64,000 bases of DNA, taken from contig NZ_AZWQ01000024.1 in the NCBI RefSeq assembly GCF_000514815.1, forward strand, positions 50,087 through 114,086. Reading direction: 5' to 3'. A program made the translations under genes and the position numbers. The stretch is from Salinispora fenicalii. GTDB taxonomy: Bacteria; Actinomycetota; Actinomycetes; Mycobacteriales; Micromonosporaceae. Positions 42,682-51,354 of the stretch are shown in pieces (the stretch's first letter is position 1; each line of letters starts with the position of its first letter). The notes beneath the pieces were generated by a model. The model saw only the letters and a program-made list of their open reading frames with translations. It ran no database searches and had not been told where the DNA came from.

Positions 42682-43614
42682 TCAGTCCAGCTGCGGCAAG
42701 ATGTGCTGACTGAAATACGCCAGATGGTCGACATCAAACTGGTGGGGCGTCTGCAGATAGAGCCGGCTGATGCCCGCCTCGGCCAGCTCCCCGATCCGGT
42801 CGACCACCTCCGTCGGGGAGCCGACCAGCCCATGCTCCATCATCTGCGCGGTAAACAGCCCACCGACCGGTTCCGCGCGCTGGGCCACCTCGGCGGAGCT
42901 CCGGCCACAAACGAGCAGGACAACAGCGGAGCGGCGAAGACTCGACGGCGCCCGACCGGCCTTCTCGCAGGCCGCGTCCACCCGGGCGCCCAGCTCCGCG
43001 ATCTCCGTCAACGTCGGGAAGGCGTAGTTGAACTCGTCGGCGTAACGACCCGCCAGGCAGGGTGTCCTGGTCGGTCCTTTGCCGCCGATAATGATCGGTG
43101 GACGCTGCTGGACGGGCTTCGGCAACCCCGGCGCGTCGGTCAACTGGTAATGGTGCCCGGAATAGGTGAACAGCTCGCCCGGCGGGGTGCCCCACAGGCC
43201 GGTGACGATGTCCAGTTGCTCCTCGAAGCGGTCGAACCGTTCGCCGAGGGCGGGGTAGGGGACACCGTAGGCGCGGTGTTCCGGCTTGTGCCATCCGGTG
43301 CCGAACCCGAAGTCGACCCGCCCGTTGCTCATCTGGTCAACCTGGGCAACCGTGACCGCCAGCAGGCCCGGATGCCGAAACGTCGCCGAGGTCATCAACG
43401 AGCCGAGTCGGATGCGTTGGGTTTCCCGGGCCAGCGCGCCCAAGGTCACCCAGGTGTCGGTGGGGCCGGGCAGTCCCGGGGCACCGGCCATGGCCAGGAA
43501 GTGATCCGAGCGGAAAAAGCCGTCGAGCCCGAGTTCCTCCACCGCCCTGGCGGTGGAGGCGACCTCCTCGTAGCTCGCCCCCTGCTGGGGGTTGGTGAAG
43601 ACATGGCACTGCAT
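42682..43614 (-). CDS. LLM-class (F420-type) oxidoreductase
   Basis: 310 residues from ATG 43614. Luciferase-like TIM barrel: FFRSDHFLAM, RIRLGSLMTSATFRHPGLLA, FGFGTGWHKPEHRAYG, PIIIGGKG and the C-terminal STEVVDRIGELAEAG-like segment (PTEVVDRIGELAEAGI). Actinomycete members usually use F420 or FMN. Last in the minus-strand run after the isomerase (74-nt gap), so it may be part of the cyclitol-like pathway or only adjacent. Confidence 0.85.
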   Translation of the reverse strand: MQCHVFTNPQQGASYEEVASTARAVEELGLDGFFRSDHFLAMAGAPGLPGPTDTWVTLGALARETQRIRLGSLMTSATFRHPGLLAVTVAQVDQMSNGRVDFGFGTGWHKPEHRAYGVPYPALGERFDRFEEQLDIVTGLWGTPPGELFTYSGHHYQLTDAPGLPKPVQQRPPIIIGGKGPTRTPCLAGRYADEFNYAFPTLTEIAELGARVDAACEKAGRAPSSLRRSAVVLLVCGRSSAEVAQRAEPVGGLFTAQMMEHGLVGSPTEVVDRIGELAEAGISRLYLQTPHQFDVDHLAYFSQHILPQLD

Positions 43615-43688
43615 GAGCCCAGTTTCCTGGGAATCGGTCCGGCTTTCGGCGCAACAACCAACATCAGGGTTTCGACCCGACAGGTGGG

Positions 43689-44600
43689 TCACACCCCGTA
43701 GGAGCGCAGGAGCCGGCGGGTCCGTTCCGCGATCGGGAAGGGCTTGTCGGCGGGGCAGGGGTACATGTCCTGCTCAACTATGGCGAACATGTCCGTGTCG
43801 AGTCGTCGCGCCGCGGCCAGAACCGGTTCCAGCGCGGGGAGCCCGCTCGGCGGCTCGCACCATACTCCCCGGGCCACGGCGGTGGCGAACGGTTCGTCCT
43901 TGGCGACAACGTCGGCGAGCACCGCGGGGTCAATCTGCTTAAGGTGCAGGTGACCGACGCGTTCGCCACAGTTGTCGAGCAGCTTCACGCTGTCTCCGCC
44001 GCAAAAGGCGTAGTGCCCGACGTCCAGGCAGAGGGAGACCAGTTCCGGATCCGTCGCGTCGAGGAAACGGGTGACCGCCTGCTCGTTGTTGATATGGGTG
44101 TAGGCGTGCGGGTGGAGCATGACCCGTAACCCGAAAGAGTCGCGGACCTGTCGTGCGAGCCGGTTGGTCAACACGATGAGGTCACGCCACTGCGTCGCGG
44201 TGAGGTCGGGCTCCTCAGTGAACTCGCCCGTCCACGGGTCACGCCAGTAGCCAGGCATGATCACGAGGCACGACCCACCCACTGCCCGTACGAGCGCCGC
44301 GGTCATCGCCACCCGGGGCCAGGTCTCCTGCCAGCCGCTGTGGCCCCGGTGCAGGGACGTCGAGAGTGTCGCTGCGGCGACCCGCAGGCCACGGAGGGCT
44401 GTTTCGCCGGCGAGCCGGGTCGGGTCGGTCGGCAAATACCCGTACGGGCCGAGCTCGATCCACTCGAAGCCGGCCCGCGCCACTTCGTCGAGGAAACGTG
44501 GCCAAGGAACCTGCCGCGGATCGTTGGCATACCACACCCCCCAGGAGTCCGGGGACGAACCAATCTGGATCCGGTGGTCCGGACCGTACGACGGACTCAT
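43689..44600 (-). CDS. sugar-phosphate isomerase/epimerase-like TIM-barrel protein (IolE type)
   Basis: 303 residues; ATG 44600 overlaps the cyclase stop, with AAGGAGG upstream. Xylose-isomerase-like barrel: SPDSWGVWYANDPRQVPWPR, FEWIELGPYGYLPTDP, VMLHPHAYTHINNEQ, LCLDVGHYAFCGGD and VGHLHLKQID carry the metal-binding His/Glu/Asp set. Closest in style to inosose dehydratase/isomerase (IolE/IolH). Coupling to the cyclase gene suggests that it acts directly on the cyclitol product. Confidence 0.82.
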   Translation of the reverse strand: MSPSYGPDHRIQIGSSPDSWGVWYANDPRQVPWPRFLDEVARAGFEWIELGPYGYLPTDPTRLAGETALRGLRVAAATLSTSLHRGHSGWQETWPRVAMTAALVRAVGGSCLVIMPGYWRDPWTGEFTEEPDLTATQWRDLIVLTNRLARQVRDSFGLRVMLHPHAYTHINNEQAVTRFLDATDPELVSLCLDVGHYAFCGGDSVKLLDNCGERVGHLHLKQIDPAVLADVVAKDEPFATAVARGVWCEPPSGLPALEPVLAAARRLDTDMFAIVEQDMYPCPADKPFPIAERTRRLLRSYGV

Positions 44601-45763
44601 CGCCGACCGCCCTCCTTCGCGGTATCCGACCGCAGGTCGCCCGATTCCCACTGGTGCTGGTCCTCGACGGCGCGCCGCAGTTCGTCGGTCGTGACATCCC
44701 CCAGATACGTCACCCGACCCACCCGAGTCGGCGTCGGGATGCGCTGCTGGCCACCCCGGTGCCGGGCGGTGTCGGACAGGGCGGCCACCAGTCGCTGCGT
44801 GTCCGCCATCGCGGGGTGCCACACGTCCAGGCCGAGGGAGCGGATCAGGCGCAGGATCCGGTCGCGGACGAACCGCCCGATCAACCCCCGCCGCCAGGCG
44901 ATCATGCTGGTCCAGGCGATGTCCAACGCCACCGCGTGGCCGTGCGTCACAATGGGCTCGATCCCCGGCGAGATGTTGTGCCCGAGGTAGCTGGCCCGGG
45001 CCGTCTCGTGTTCGAACGGGTTGCGCTTCAGTTCCCGCATCATCCAGGAGATCGATCGGCTGAGGATCTCCTGGGAAGCGTCGTCGGCGGCCTGGAAACG
45101 TTCTTCGGCGACCCGTGGCCCGTGCTCCTCGAGCAGCCGGAACAGGGCAGGTTCGCCAGCGACGGCGACCTTGATGATCTCCCCGAAGCCATCACTGATG
45201 CGGTGCGGCTCCAAGGTCGCAAAGAAGCGGGCGTCGGTCATCGACGACCGTGCCGGATGGTAGAGACCAGCCCGGTTCTTCCATCCCTCGCTCACGCCGC
45301 ACTTCAGGGCGAACATTGAATCAACAGCCGCCACGAGGGTGGTGCCGATGAAGTTCCACGACACGCCCCGCCGGTATTCGCTGGCCACCAGACCGAACAC
45401 GTCGTGCAGCACGCCGCCACCGATCGCTATCGGCGGTTCGCCGAACCGGGAAACACCGAAGGCATCCATCTCGTCGTAGATCCGGTTAGCGTCGTCGCGG
45501 GTCTTGGCGTCCTCACCGCCCGGCAACAGGCAAGGCGGGTTGTTCCACTCGAGTCGGTAGCGGTCCAGCAGCCCGGTGATCTCCTTCTGATACCGCCGCC
45601 AGACGCTCTCGTCAACGGTGACGAAACGTCGCCGGGAGCGGTCCAGCTCACCGAAGAGTGTGGGCTCGCTGCGGGGCTTGAGCTCCAGCAGCCCGTCGTA
45701 GAGCGCGGTGCTCCACGACATGGGCCGGGCAACCTGCGCCTCCCACTTCCAAAGCCGGGGCAT
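44597..45763 (-). CDS. sugar-phosphate cyclase of the DHQS/EEVS superfamily
   Basis: 388 residues; AGGAGG lies very close to ATG 45763. NAD motif IGGGVLHDVFGLVASEYRRG (114-133) with the EEVS-style YRRG. Zn ligands E195 in FGEIIKVA, H262 in YLGHNISPG and H274 in THGHAVALD; K154 and K162-N163 in KCGVSEGWKNRAG. The lysine loop is one residue shorter than usual and GHTFSP is replaced by GHNISP, so it is neither ordinary dehydroquinate synthase nor standard 2-epi-5-epi-valiolone synthase. Expected chemistry: NAD-dependent cyclisation of a C7 sugar phosphate to a cyclitol. Confidence 0.8.
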   Translation of the reverse strand: MPRLWKWEAQVARPMSWSTALYDGLLELKPRSEPTLFGELDRSRRRFVTVDESVWRRYQKEITGLLDRYRLEWNNPPCLLPGGEDAKTRDDANRIYDEMDAFGVSRFGEPPIAIGGGVLHDVFGLVASEYRRGVSWNFIGTTLVAAVDSMFALKCGVSEGWKNRAGLYHPARSSMTDARFFATLEPHRISDGFGEIIKVAVAGEPALFRLLEEHGPRVAEERFQAADDASQEILSRSISWMMRELKRNPFEHETARASYLGHNISPGIEPIVTHGHAVALDIAWTSMIAWRRGLIGRFVRDRILRLIRSLGLDVWHPAMADTQRLVAALSDTARHRGGQQRIPTPTRVGRVTYLGDVTTDELRRAVEDQHQWESGDLRSDTAKEGGRR

Positions 45764-45840
45764 GCCCTCCTGGTTCCCGCCGCGTCCGAAACCATGCCGT
45801 TACCGTCGCCGGGCTCACCGCACCGGCCGGCAGCTCGTCC

Positions 45841-46845
45841 TCAGAGACCGGCGATCTCCGTCATCCGGACCGGCCGCCGCTCCCGCTGCGACCGCCGGCA
45901 CGCCTCCGCCACCCGAAGCGCCTCCACCGCCTCCCGCCCGTCACACGGGTTCTCCAGATCTCCCCGGGCAACCTGGAGGAAGGCGTCGATCTCCGCCTCG
46001 AAAGCCGGCGCGAAGCGCTCCAAGAAGCCTCGGATGGGATCCGACGACGGGAACGTGGTATCCGGCTCGACGGAGGTCAGCGGGGTGCGCGAGTCCAGCC
46101 CGATTGCGATGGTGTCCGTGTCCCCGCACACCTCCATACGCACGTCGTAGCCGGCCCCGTTACACCGGGTGACGGTGGTGGCGGCGAGCGTCCCGTCGTC
46201 CATCGTCAGCGACGCCATCGCCGTGTCGAGTTCCCCCAGTTCGGCGAAGATCGGCGGGCCGGCGTCCGAGCCGCACGCATACACCTCGGCGACCTCCCGG
46301 CCGGTGATCCACCGCAGCAGGTCAAAATCGTGGATCAGCGCGTCCCGGAAGATCCCGCCGGAGGCCGACAGGTACGCGGCAGGCGGGGGAGCGGGGTCCG
46401 CGCCCACAGAACGAATGGTATGCAACCGGCCGAGTTGTCCGGAACGCACCAGCTCCCGGCCGGTCTGATAGCCCGGATCGAACCGACGCATGAGGCCAAC
46501 CTGCAACGTCATCCCCTCGGCCTGCACCTCATGCATGGTCCGGATCGACGCGGACAGCTCCACCGCGATCGGTTTCTCGCAGAACGCCGGCAAACCCGCC
46601 CGCACGGCCTGCCGGATCAACTCGGCGTGCGCGGCGGTAGAAGCGGCGATGACGACCGCGTCGGTCCCGGAGGAGAACACCTCCTCCACCGAATCCGCCG
46701 CGCTGACATCGAGGCGCCGGGCCACCTCCAGGGCACGCTGCCGGTCTGTGTCGGCGACCATCAACGAGGTGACATCGGCGTGACGGCGGAGATTCGCGGC
46801 GTGGATGGCGCCCATCCGACCCACCCCGACAACGGCAACACGCAT
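45841..46845 (-). CDS. Gfo/Idh/MocA-family oxidoreductase (inositol-dehydrogenase-like)
   Basis: 334 residues from ATG 46845; CATAAT 6 nt upstream indicates a leaderless transcript. Rossmann motif VVGVGRMGAIHAAN; EKPIAVEL with catalytic Lys near residue 93; then LMRRFDPGY and DALIHDFDLLRWITGREV (substrate Asp/His). These match myo-inositol 2-dehydrogenase-type enzymes. It lies 77 nt upstream of the cyclase gene on the same strand and would oxidise or reduce a ring hydroxyl of the cyclitol. Confidence 0.87.
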   Translation of the reverse strand: MRVAVVGVGRMGAIHAANLRRHADVTSLMVADTDRQRALEVARRLDVSAADSVEEVFSSGTDAVVIAASTAAHAELIRQAVRAGLPAFCEKPIAVELSASIRTMHEVQAEGMTLQVGLMRRFDPGYQTGRELVRSGQLGRLHTIRSVGADPAPPPAAYLSASGGIFRDALIHDFDLLRWITGREVAEVYACGSDAGPPIFAELGELDTAMASLTMDDGTLAATTVTRCNGAGYDVRMEVCGDTDTIAIGLDSRTPLTSVEPDTTFPSSDPIRGFLERFAPAFEAEIDAFLQVARGDLENPCDGREAVEALRVAEACRRSQRERRPVRMTEIAGL

Positions 46846-46857
46846 ACCGTGATTATG

Positions 46858-46888
46858 GGAATACTTCCGCCGTGCGTCGCGGTATTCC
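46858..46888. promoter_or_regulatory. inverted repeat in the Gfo/Idh divergent promoter
   Basis: GGAATAC and GTATTCC are perfect 7-bp arms 17 nt apart, 13 nt upstream of the oxidoreductase start. Possible operator controlling the cyclitol-like operon. Confidence 0.45.
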
Positions 46889-46927
46889 GCACCATCGCCC
46901 AAGGCCAAGTCTCTACCGTCGAAGGGT

Positions 46928-47386
46928 GTGAACGCCGAGCCGCCGTGGATTCGGCCGTCGCAGCCGCGACGGCCGGTCCGCACCGGCCTGGTCGTCGCAG
47001 GCGCCATGGTCCTGCTCTGCTGTGTGGGTGTCGCCGGGCTGGCCGCGTGGAACCTACAGGCCGTGACCCGCGCCGCCGGGCCGGTACGGCTCACCGCCGA
47101 CGGCTTCCTGCGGCAGCTCACCACCGGGGACACCACCGGCGCCTACGAACAGCTCTGCGCCGACTCCCGCAGCCGGTGGAGCAAGATCGGCTTCACCAGC
47201 TGGGTACGAACCCCGCCGACCGTCCAGGACTACGAGATCGTCGACGTCGCGGTCACCAGCCGCCGCGGCCGACCACAGGGCACCGTCACCGTACGGTTGA
47301 CCCGCGACAGCGGCACCACCGAACAGCGGGACCTCTCCATCGTCACCGAGGACGGCGGCTGGCGGGTCTGCGGCGACCCGTACTGA
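46928..47386 (+). CDS. membrane-anchored hypothetical protein
   Basis: 152 residues, GTG start with GAAGGG just upstream. One N-terminal membrane helix (GLVVAGAMVLLCCVGVAGLA) after a Pro/Arg-rich cytosolic tail, then an extracytoplasmic domain of about 105 residues (FLRQLTTGDTTGAYEQLCAD, IVTEDGGWRVCGDPY). Layout and closing W-R-V-C resemble DUF4878/NTF2-like lumenal domains of actinomycete membrane proteins. Function unknown. Divergent from the cyclitol-like genes. Confidence 0.72.
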   Translation: MNAEPPWIRPSQPRRPVRTGLVVAGAMVLLCCVGVAGLAAWNLQAVTRAAGPVRLTADGFLRQLTTGDTTGAYEQLCADSRSRWSKIGFTSWVRTPPTVQDYEIVDVAVTSRRGRPQGTVTVRLTRDSGTTEQRDLSIVTEDGGWRVCGDPY

Positions 47387-47413
47387 ATCGCCACCCCCCC
47401 GGGGATGATCCGG

Positions 47414-48112
47414 TCAGCCGGACCCGACCGGCCCCAACTCGCCGGCGCGGTGGTGGCGCCGGCAGAGCACCTGGTAACGCACCTGGGCGGTCTCGGCCGT
47501 GTCGCCGACAACCACCTGCGCGCCCTCCCGCGCCACCCGCCCGTTGACCACACGGGCGTTGAGCAGCCCCTCCCGCCCGCACCAGCAGAGCACCTCCACC
47601 TGGATCCGAGCCACCGAGTCCGCCAACTCAAACAACCGCCGCGCGGCCGGGAACATCCGAGACCGGAAATCGCTCGCCAGACCGAACGCGTAGACGTCAA
47701 CGTCGTCGTCGTCAACCAACTCGGCCAGCTGCTCGACCTGCTCAACCTGGTAGAAACTGGCCTCGTCGCAGATCAGGTAGTCGACCCGGCCCCCCTCGGC
47801 CCGCCGGCCGCGCACCAGAGCACGCAGGTCCAGCTCATCAGTGACCTCAACCGCATTGTGCGCCAACCCGATCCGGGTGGTCACCCGCGGGCCCAACGAC
47901 CGATCGATGCGGGTCGTGACCAGGCCCCGCCGGCCCTGCCGAGCATGGTTGTAGTTCATCTGCAACGCCATGGTGGACTTGCCGCAGTCCATCGGACCCC
48001 AGTAGAACCGCAGCGCCGCGGCGTGCAGCGGACGGCCGTCCCCACCGGCGCGCACGGGCGGTCCGGGCGCGGGGGACAGGCAGGTCGAATCGGCAGGGGC
48101 GTGGTCAGTCAC
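47414..48112 (-). CDS. tdk: thymidine kinase
   Basis: 232 residues, GTG start with TAGGCT 8 nt upstream (leaderless). Type II kinase: P-loop WGPMDCGKSTMAL near residue 38, DEASFYQVEQVEQ (catalytic Glu region), YAFGLASDFRS and zinc-type cysteines in CWCGREG and CRRHH. The N-terminal 30 residues are a variable extension. Salvages thymidine to dTMP. Convergent with the preceding gene. Confidence 0.92.
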   Translation of the reverse strand: MTDHAPADSTCLSPAPGPPVRAGGDGRPLHAAALRFYWGPMDCGKSTMALQMNYNHARQGRRGLVTTRIDRSLGPRVTTRIGLAHNAVEVTDELDLRALVRGRRAEGGRVDYLICDEASFYQVEQVEQLAELVDDDDVDVYAFGLASDFRSRMFPAARRLFELADSVARIQVEVLCWCGREGLLNARVVNGRVAREGAQVVVGDTAETAQVRYQVLCRRHHRAGELGPVGSG

Positions 48113-48166
48113 GGTCCGGCAGCCTAACCCATCAACCCGCCGCAGCGGCGGCAGCGATCGACCGGC

Positions 48167-49561
48167 TCACAGCACCCGCGGCGGTCGATTCCCCGCGGCG
48201 ATGATCGCCCGCCGCATCGGTACCGCCAACAACAGCACGAACCCGACCACGAAGAAGACCAGCAGCGAGACCAGGCCCACCCGGTAGGAGTTGGTCAGCT
48301 GGAACACCAGCCCGAAGGCGAGCGGGCCAAGCCAGCTGGTGCCCCGGTCACTGATCTCATAGAAGCCGTAGTACTCACCCTCCTTACCGGTGGGGATGAG
48401 TTGACTGAACAACGACCGGCTCAACGCCTGGCTACCACCGAGCACCAGCCCGATGGCCGCACCGAGCGCCATGAACGGCAGCGGCGCCTCGGCGGGCAGT
48501 CGAAACGCGGCGATCACCACCGCGATCCACAGCACCAGGCTCAACAGGACGGTCTTCCACGCGCCGATCCGCCGGGCGAGCGCGCCGAGCAGCAACGCGC
48601 CACCGAAGGCAAGGAACTGCACCAACAGAATGGTGACGATCAGGGTGCTCTGCGTCAACCGTAGCTCTTCGGTACCGTACTGGGAGGACAGGGTGATAAC
48701 CGTCGCGATGCCGTCGTTGTAGACCAGGAACGCCAGCAGAAAGAACAGCGTCAACGGATACGCCCGCAGCTGCCGCAGGGTGCGCCCAAGCTGCCGGAAA
48801 CCATCGGTGAGCACGTTGCCGCCCCCGCCCAACGCCGCGGCAGTGGGATGCTCGCGGAGCCAACGCAGCGGCACCAGAGTGAACACGGCCCACCACACCC
48901 CGGCCGAGACGATCGACCAGCGGGCCAGGTCCAGCGTGCGCTGCGGGTTGCCCTCCTCGGCGAACGCGGTGACCACGGCCAGGTTGAGCGCCAGCAACAG
49001 ACCCCCGCCGAGATAGCCCAACGCCCACCCCCGACTCGAGATCCCGTCCCGGTCGTCCGGCCCACCCAACTGCGGCAGGAAGGAGTTGTAGACCACAATC
49101 GCGGCGCCGAAGGCGATGTTGGCGACCAGGAACAGCGCCCCGCCGAGCAGGTACCGCTCGCCGGTGACGAAGGCCATCGCGACAGTCGCACCGGCACCGA
49201 CGTAGGCCGCAGCGGCGAGCAGGCGCTTCTTGTGCCGCGTCCGGTCGGCGATCGCCCCGACAACCGGCAACACGAAGACGGTGAGCAGCACCGACAGCGA
49301 GATCAGATACGGGTAGTACGACCCGGCGGCGACCTTGATCCCCAGCGGGTACACGTACCCCACGCAGCTGTCCGCGCCGAGCTCACAGCCGGCCGCCTGC
49401 TCCGCAACCGTGGTCAGGAACGGACCGAGGAACACGGTAATGACAGTCGTTTGAAACGCCGAGTTCGCCCAGTCATAAAAGTACCAACCGGTGCGTTCCC
49501 GGCGGCTGCTGCGCGGGGCGGGGGGAGTGTCGTCAACGGCGGGGGCGGCGGTGGCGGACAT
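48167..49561 (-). CDS. MFS transporter (Atg22/UMF1-like)
   Basis: 464 residues with twelve helices. GWYFYDWANSAFQTTVITVF near the N-terminus and GAIADRTRHKKRLL are the signature of Atg22-like permeases, which in fungi export amino acids from the vacuole. Bacterial members are of unknown substrate. ATG start; only 19 nt separate it from the next gene on the same strand. Confidence 0.87.
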   Translation of the reverse strand: MSATAAPAVDDTPPAPRSSRRERTGWYFYDWANSAFQTTVITVFLGPFLTTVAEQAAGCELGADSCVGYVYPLGIKVAAGSYYPYLISLSVLLTVFVLPVVGAIADRTRHKKRLLAAAAYVGAGATVAMAFVTGERYLLGGALFLVANIAFGAAIVVYNSFLPQLGGPDDRDGISSRGWALGYLGGGLLLALNLAVVTAFAEEGNPQRTLDLARWSIVSAGVWWAVFTLVPLRWLREHPTAAALGGGGNVLTDGFRQLGRTLRQLRAYPLTLFFLLAFLVYNDGIATVITLSSQYGTEELRLTQSTLIVTILLVQFLAFGGALLLGALARRIGAWKTVLLSLVLWIAVVIAAFRLPAEAPLPFMALGAAIGLVLGGSQALSRSLFSQLIPTGKEGEYYGFYEISDRGTSWLGPLAFGLVFQLTNSYRVGLVSLLVFFVVGFVLLLAVPMRRAIIAAGNRPPRVL

Positions 49562-49580
49562 GTCCGGATCTACCCTTGGC

Positions 49581-50351
49581 TCAGGCGGCCCAGTGGCCGC
49601 GGCTGCGATAGACGTCGCGCAGCACGCCCACGTGATCAGTCATGATGCCATCCACCCCGAGGTCCAGTAACTCGTGCATCTCGGCGGGTTCGTCAATGGT
49701 CCAGACATGCACCTGCAGCCCGAGGCGGTGACAGTAGGCCAGAAACCGGCGGTCGGTGACCCGTAGCCGCCCGTACCGCACCGGCACCTGCGCGGCGACC
49801 ACCGACTCCGGCAGCCGCACCCGCCGCCCGGTCAACGACGCCATCCGCAGTCGCGCCACGCCTCGCACACCGAGACTGGTGGCGATCCGGCCCTGGGTCA
49901 GCGCCCGCATCCGGGCCAACCGGGCGTCGCTGAAGGAAGCCAACAGCACCCGATCGCCGGCGTCAGCGCGTTCGATGGCCGCCACCGCCGGTTCGATGCC
50001 GGAGCTGGCCTTGACGTCTACGTTGAACCGCACCTGCGGCCAGGCGTGCAGCACCTCGTCCAGGCGGGGCACGACGGCCGCCCCACCGACGCGCACCGCC
50101 GCCAGGTCGGCCCACCGCAGCTCGGCGATTCGACCAGGGGAGCCGGTGACCCGGTGCAGCGTGGGGTCGTGGAAGACCACCGCGACGCCGTCGGCGGTGG
50201 CATGCACATCGGTCTCGACGTACCGATAGCCCAGGCCCACGGCCCGGGCAAATGCCGCAGCCGTGTTCTCGTCGCCCTCGGCGGCGCCACCCCGGTGGGC
50301 GAAGGCCAGCGGCGCTGGCGTGTCGAGGTAGGGGCACGGGCCGGTCAGCAC
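49581..50351 (-). CDS. glycerophosphodiester phosphodiesterase
   Basis: 256 residues from GTG 50351, with CATACT 7 nt upstream (leaderless-type). AFAHRGGAAEGDENTAAAFA gives the HRG..(E)NT catalytic motif, YVETDVHATADGVAVVFHDP supplies the metal Glu/Asp and second His (ExD, HD), and FNVDVKA completes the site. Hydrolyses glycerophosphodiesters to glycerol 3-phosphate and an alcohol. No signal peptide. Followed by the transporter gene and preceded by an acyltransferase gene, all on the minus strand: lipid-related neighbourhood. Confidence 0.9.
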   Translation of the reverse strand: MLTGPCPYLDTPAPLAFAHRGGAAEGDENTAAAFARAVGLGYRYVETDVHATADGVAVVFHDPTLHRVTGSPGRIAELRWADLAAVRVGGAAVVPRLDEVLHAWPQVRFNVDVKASSGIEPAVAAIERADAGDRVLLASFSDARLARMRALTQGRIATSLGVRGVARLRMASLTGRRVRLPESVVAAQVPVRYGRLRVTDRRFLAYCHRLGLQVHVWTIDEPAEMHELLDLGVDGIMTDHVGVLRDVYRSRGHWAA

Positions 50352-50415
50352 GCCGAGAAGTATGCCGTCCAAAGCTATCGTCAGGTAGTGGGCGACAGCC
50401 CGAAAGTCGCTGGTG

Positions 50416-51183
50416 TCAGCGCCGCCGGTGGGAGCGGCTGGTATCGACCGGCCGCCCAGGATCAACGTAGTGGGGTCGGTCGGGTTCGTCGGGCCGAAGC
50501 GGGGCCAGCGTGTCAGTGATCGCGTCGACGATCCGGTCCGTGGCGCGGCGGGCCACGCCGGGTGCATCCGGCGCGAGGTCGGCGAGGTCGACCGGGGCGC
50601 CGAAGCGTACCCGGACCACCCGCCGGTGGGTGACGGTGCGGGCGAGCGCGCGTACCAGGCCTTTCGGGGCCCGGTAGGGGAGCACCTCATGGGCGCCCCA
50701 CTGCGCGACCGGGATCACGGGCACACCGCAGCTGAGGGCGAGCCGGGCGACGCCGGTCTTGCCCCGCTCGGGCCACAGCCCCGGGTCCAGACTGATGCGG
50801 CCTTCCGGGTAGACCAGGATGACCGCGCCGCCGGCCAGGGCATCGGCGGCCACCGTCATCGCCCCGGCCGCGGTGCTGGCACCCCGGTCGACCCGGATGT
50901 GCCCGGCGTGCCGCATGGCGGCGCCGACCAGCGGGGCGCGGAACAGCCCACCGGTGGCCATGATCCGCGGTGCGATCCCCACCGAGTGGCAGGCGGCGGC
51001 CAGCACGATGGGGTCGAACGGGCTGATGTGGTTGGCGGCCAACAGCAGGGGGCCGGGGCGCAGGCGCTTCGGAATCTCGTCGGCTACCTCCAGCCGGGCC
51101 AGGGCGCCGACCACGACGCGGGCTAGCGGTTGTGCGGTACGCCAGATCAGCGGCGCTCGCCATTTAGGGTGCCCAGTCTCCAT
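50416..51183 (-). CDS. PlsC-type acyltransferase (1-acyl-glycerol-3-phosphate acyltransferase family)
   Basis: 255 residues from ATG 51183 (an in-frame GTG at 51219 would add 12). Motifs: LLAANHISPFDPIVL (HX4D catalytic), GHIRVDRG (third block) and LVYPEGRISLDPG (EGR). A short hydrophobic segment lies at the N-terminus (LARVVVGALARL). Transfers acyl chains to a lysophospholipid-type acceptor at the membrane. Confidence 0.88.
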   Translation of the reverse strand: METGHPKWRAPLIWRTAQPLARVVVGALARLEVADEIPKRLRPGPLLLAANHISPFDPIVLAAACHSVGIAPRIMATGGLFRAPLVGAAMRHAGHIRVDRGASTAAGAMTVAADALAGGAVILVYPEGRISLDPGLWPERGKTGVARLALSCGVPVIPVAQWGAHEVLPYRAPKGLVRALARTVTHRRVVRVRFGAPVDLADLAPDAPGVARRATDRIVDAITDTLAPLRPDEPDRPHYVDPGRPVDTSRSHRRR

Positions 51184-51305
51184 CAGCGCATCATGATCGC
51201 ACGGGTAGGCGTAGGCCACCCAGCGGGGATGCTGTCCCCATGATCAAGGCCGTTGGTCCCGGGACCTCGGGCCCCCCGCCCCTGAGGTTTCTCCTACGAC
51301 GGACT

Positions 51306-51330
51306 GTAGTATCTACTACGCTTCGTAGTA
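51306..51330. promoter_or_regulatory. nested GTAGTA/TACTAC dyads upstream of cydA
   Basis: GTAGTA-TC-TACTAC (51306-51319) and TACTACG-CTT-CGTAGTA (51314-51330) are two perfect palindromes sharing the central TACTAC arm. Such TACTAC-type dyads resemble sites described for BlaI/MecI/CopY-family repressors. The array lies 24 nt before the cydA start, at the promoter. Operator function is inferred. Confidence 0.65.
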
Positions 51331-51354
51331 AGTCCGTAGATCTGGGGGTCACAG

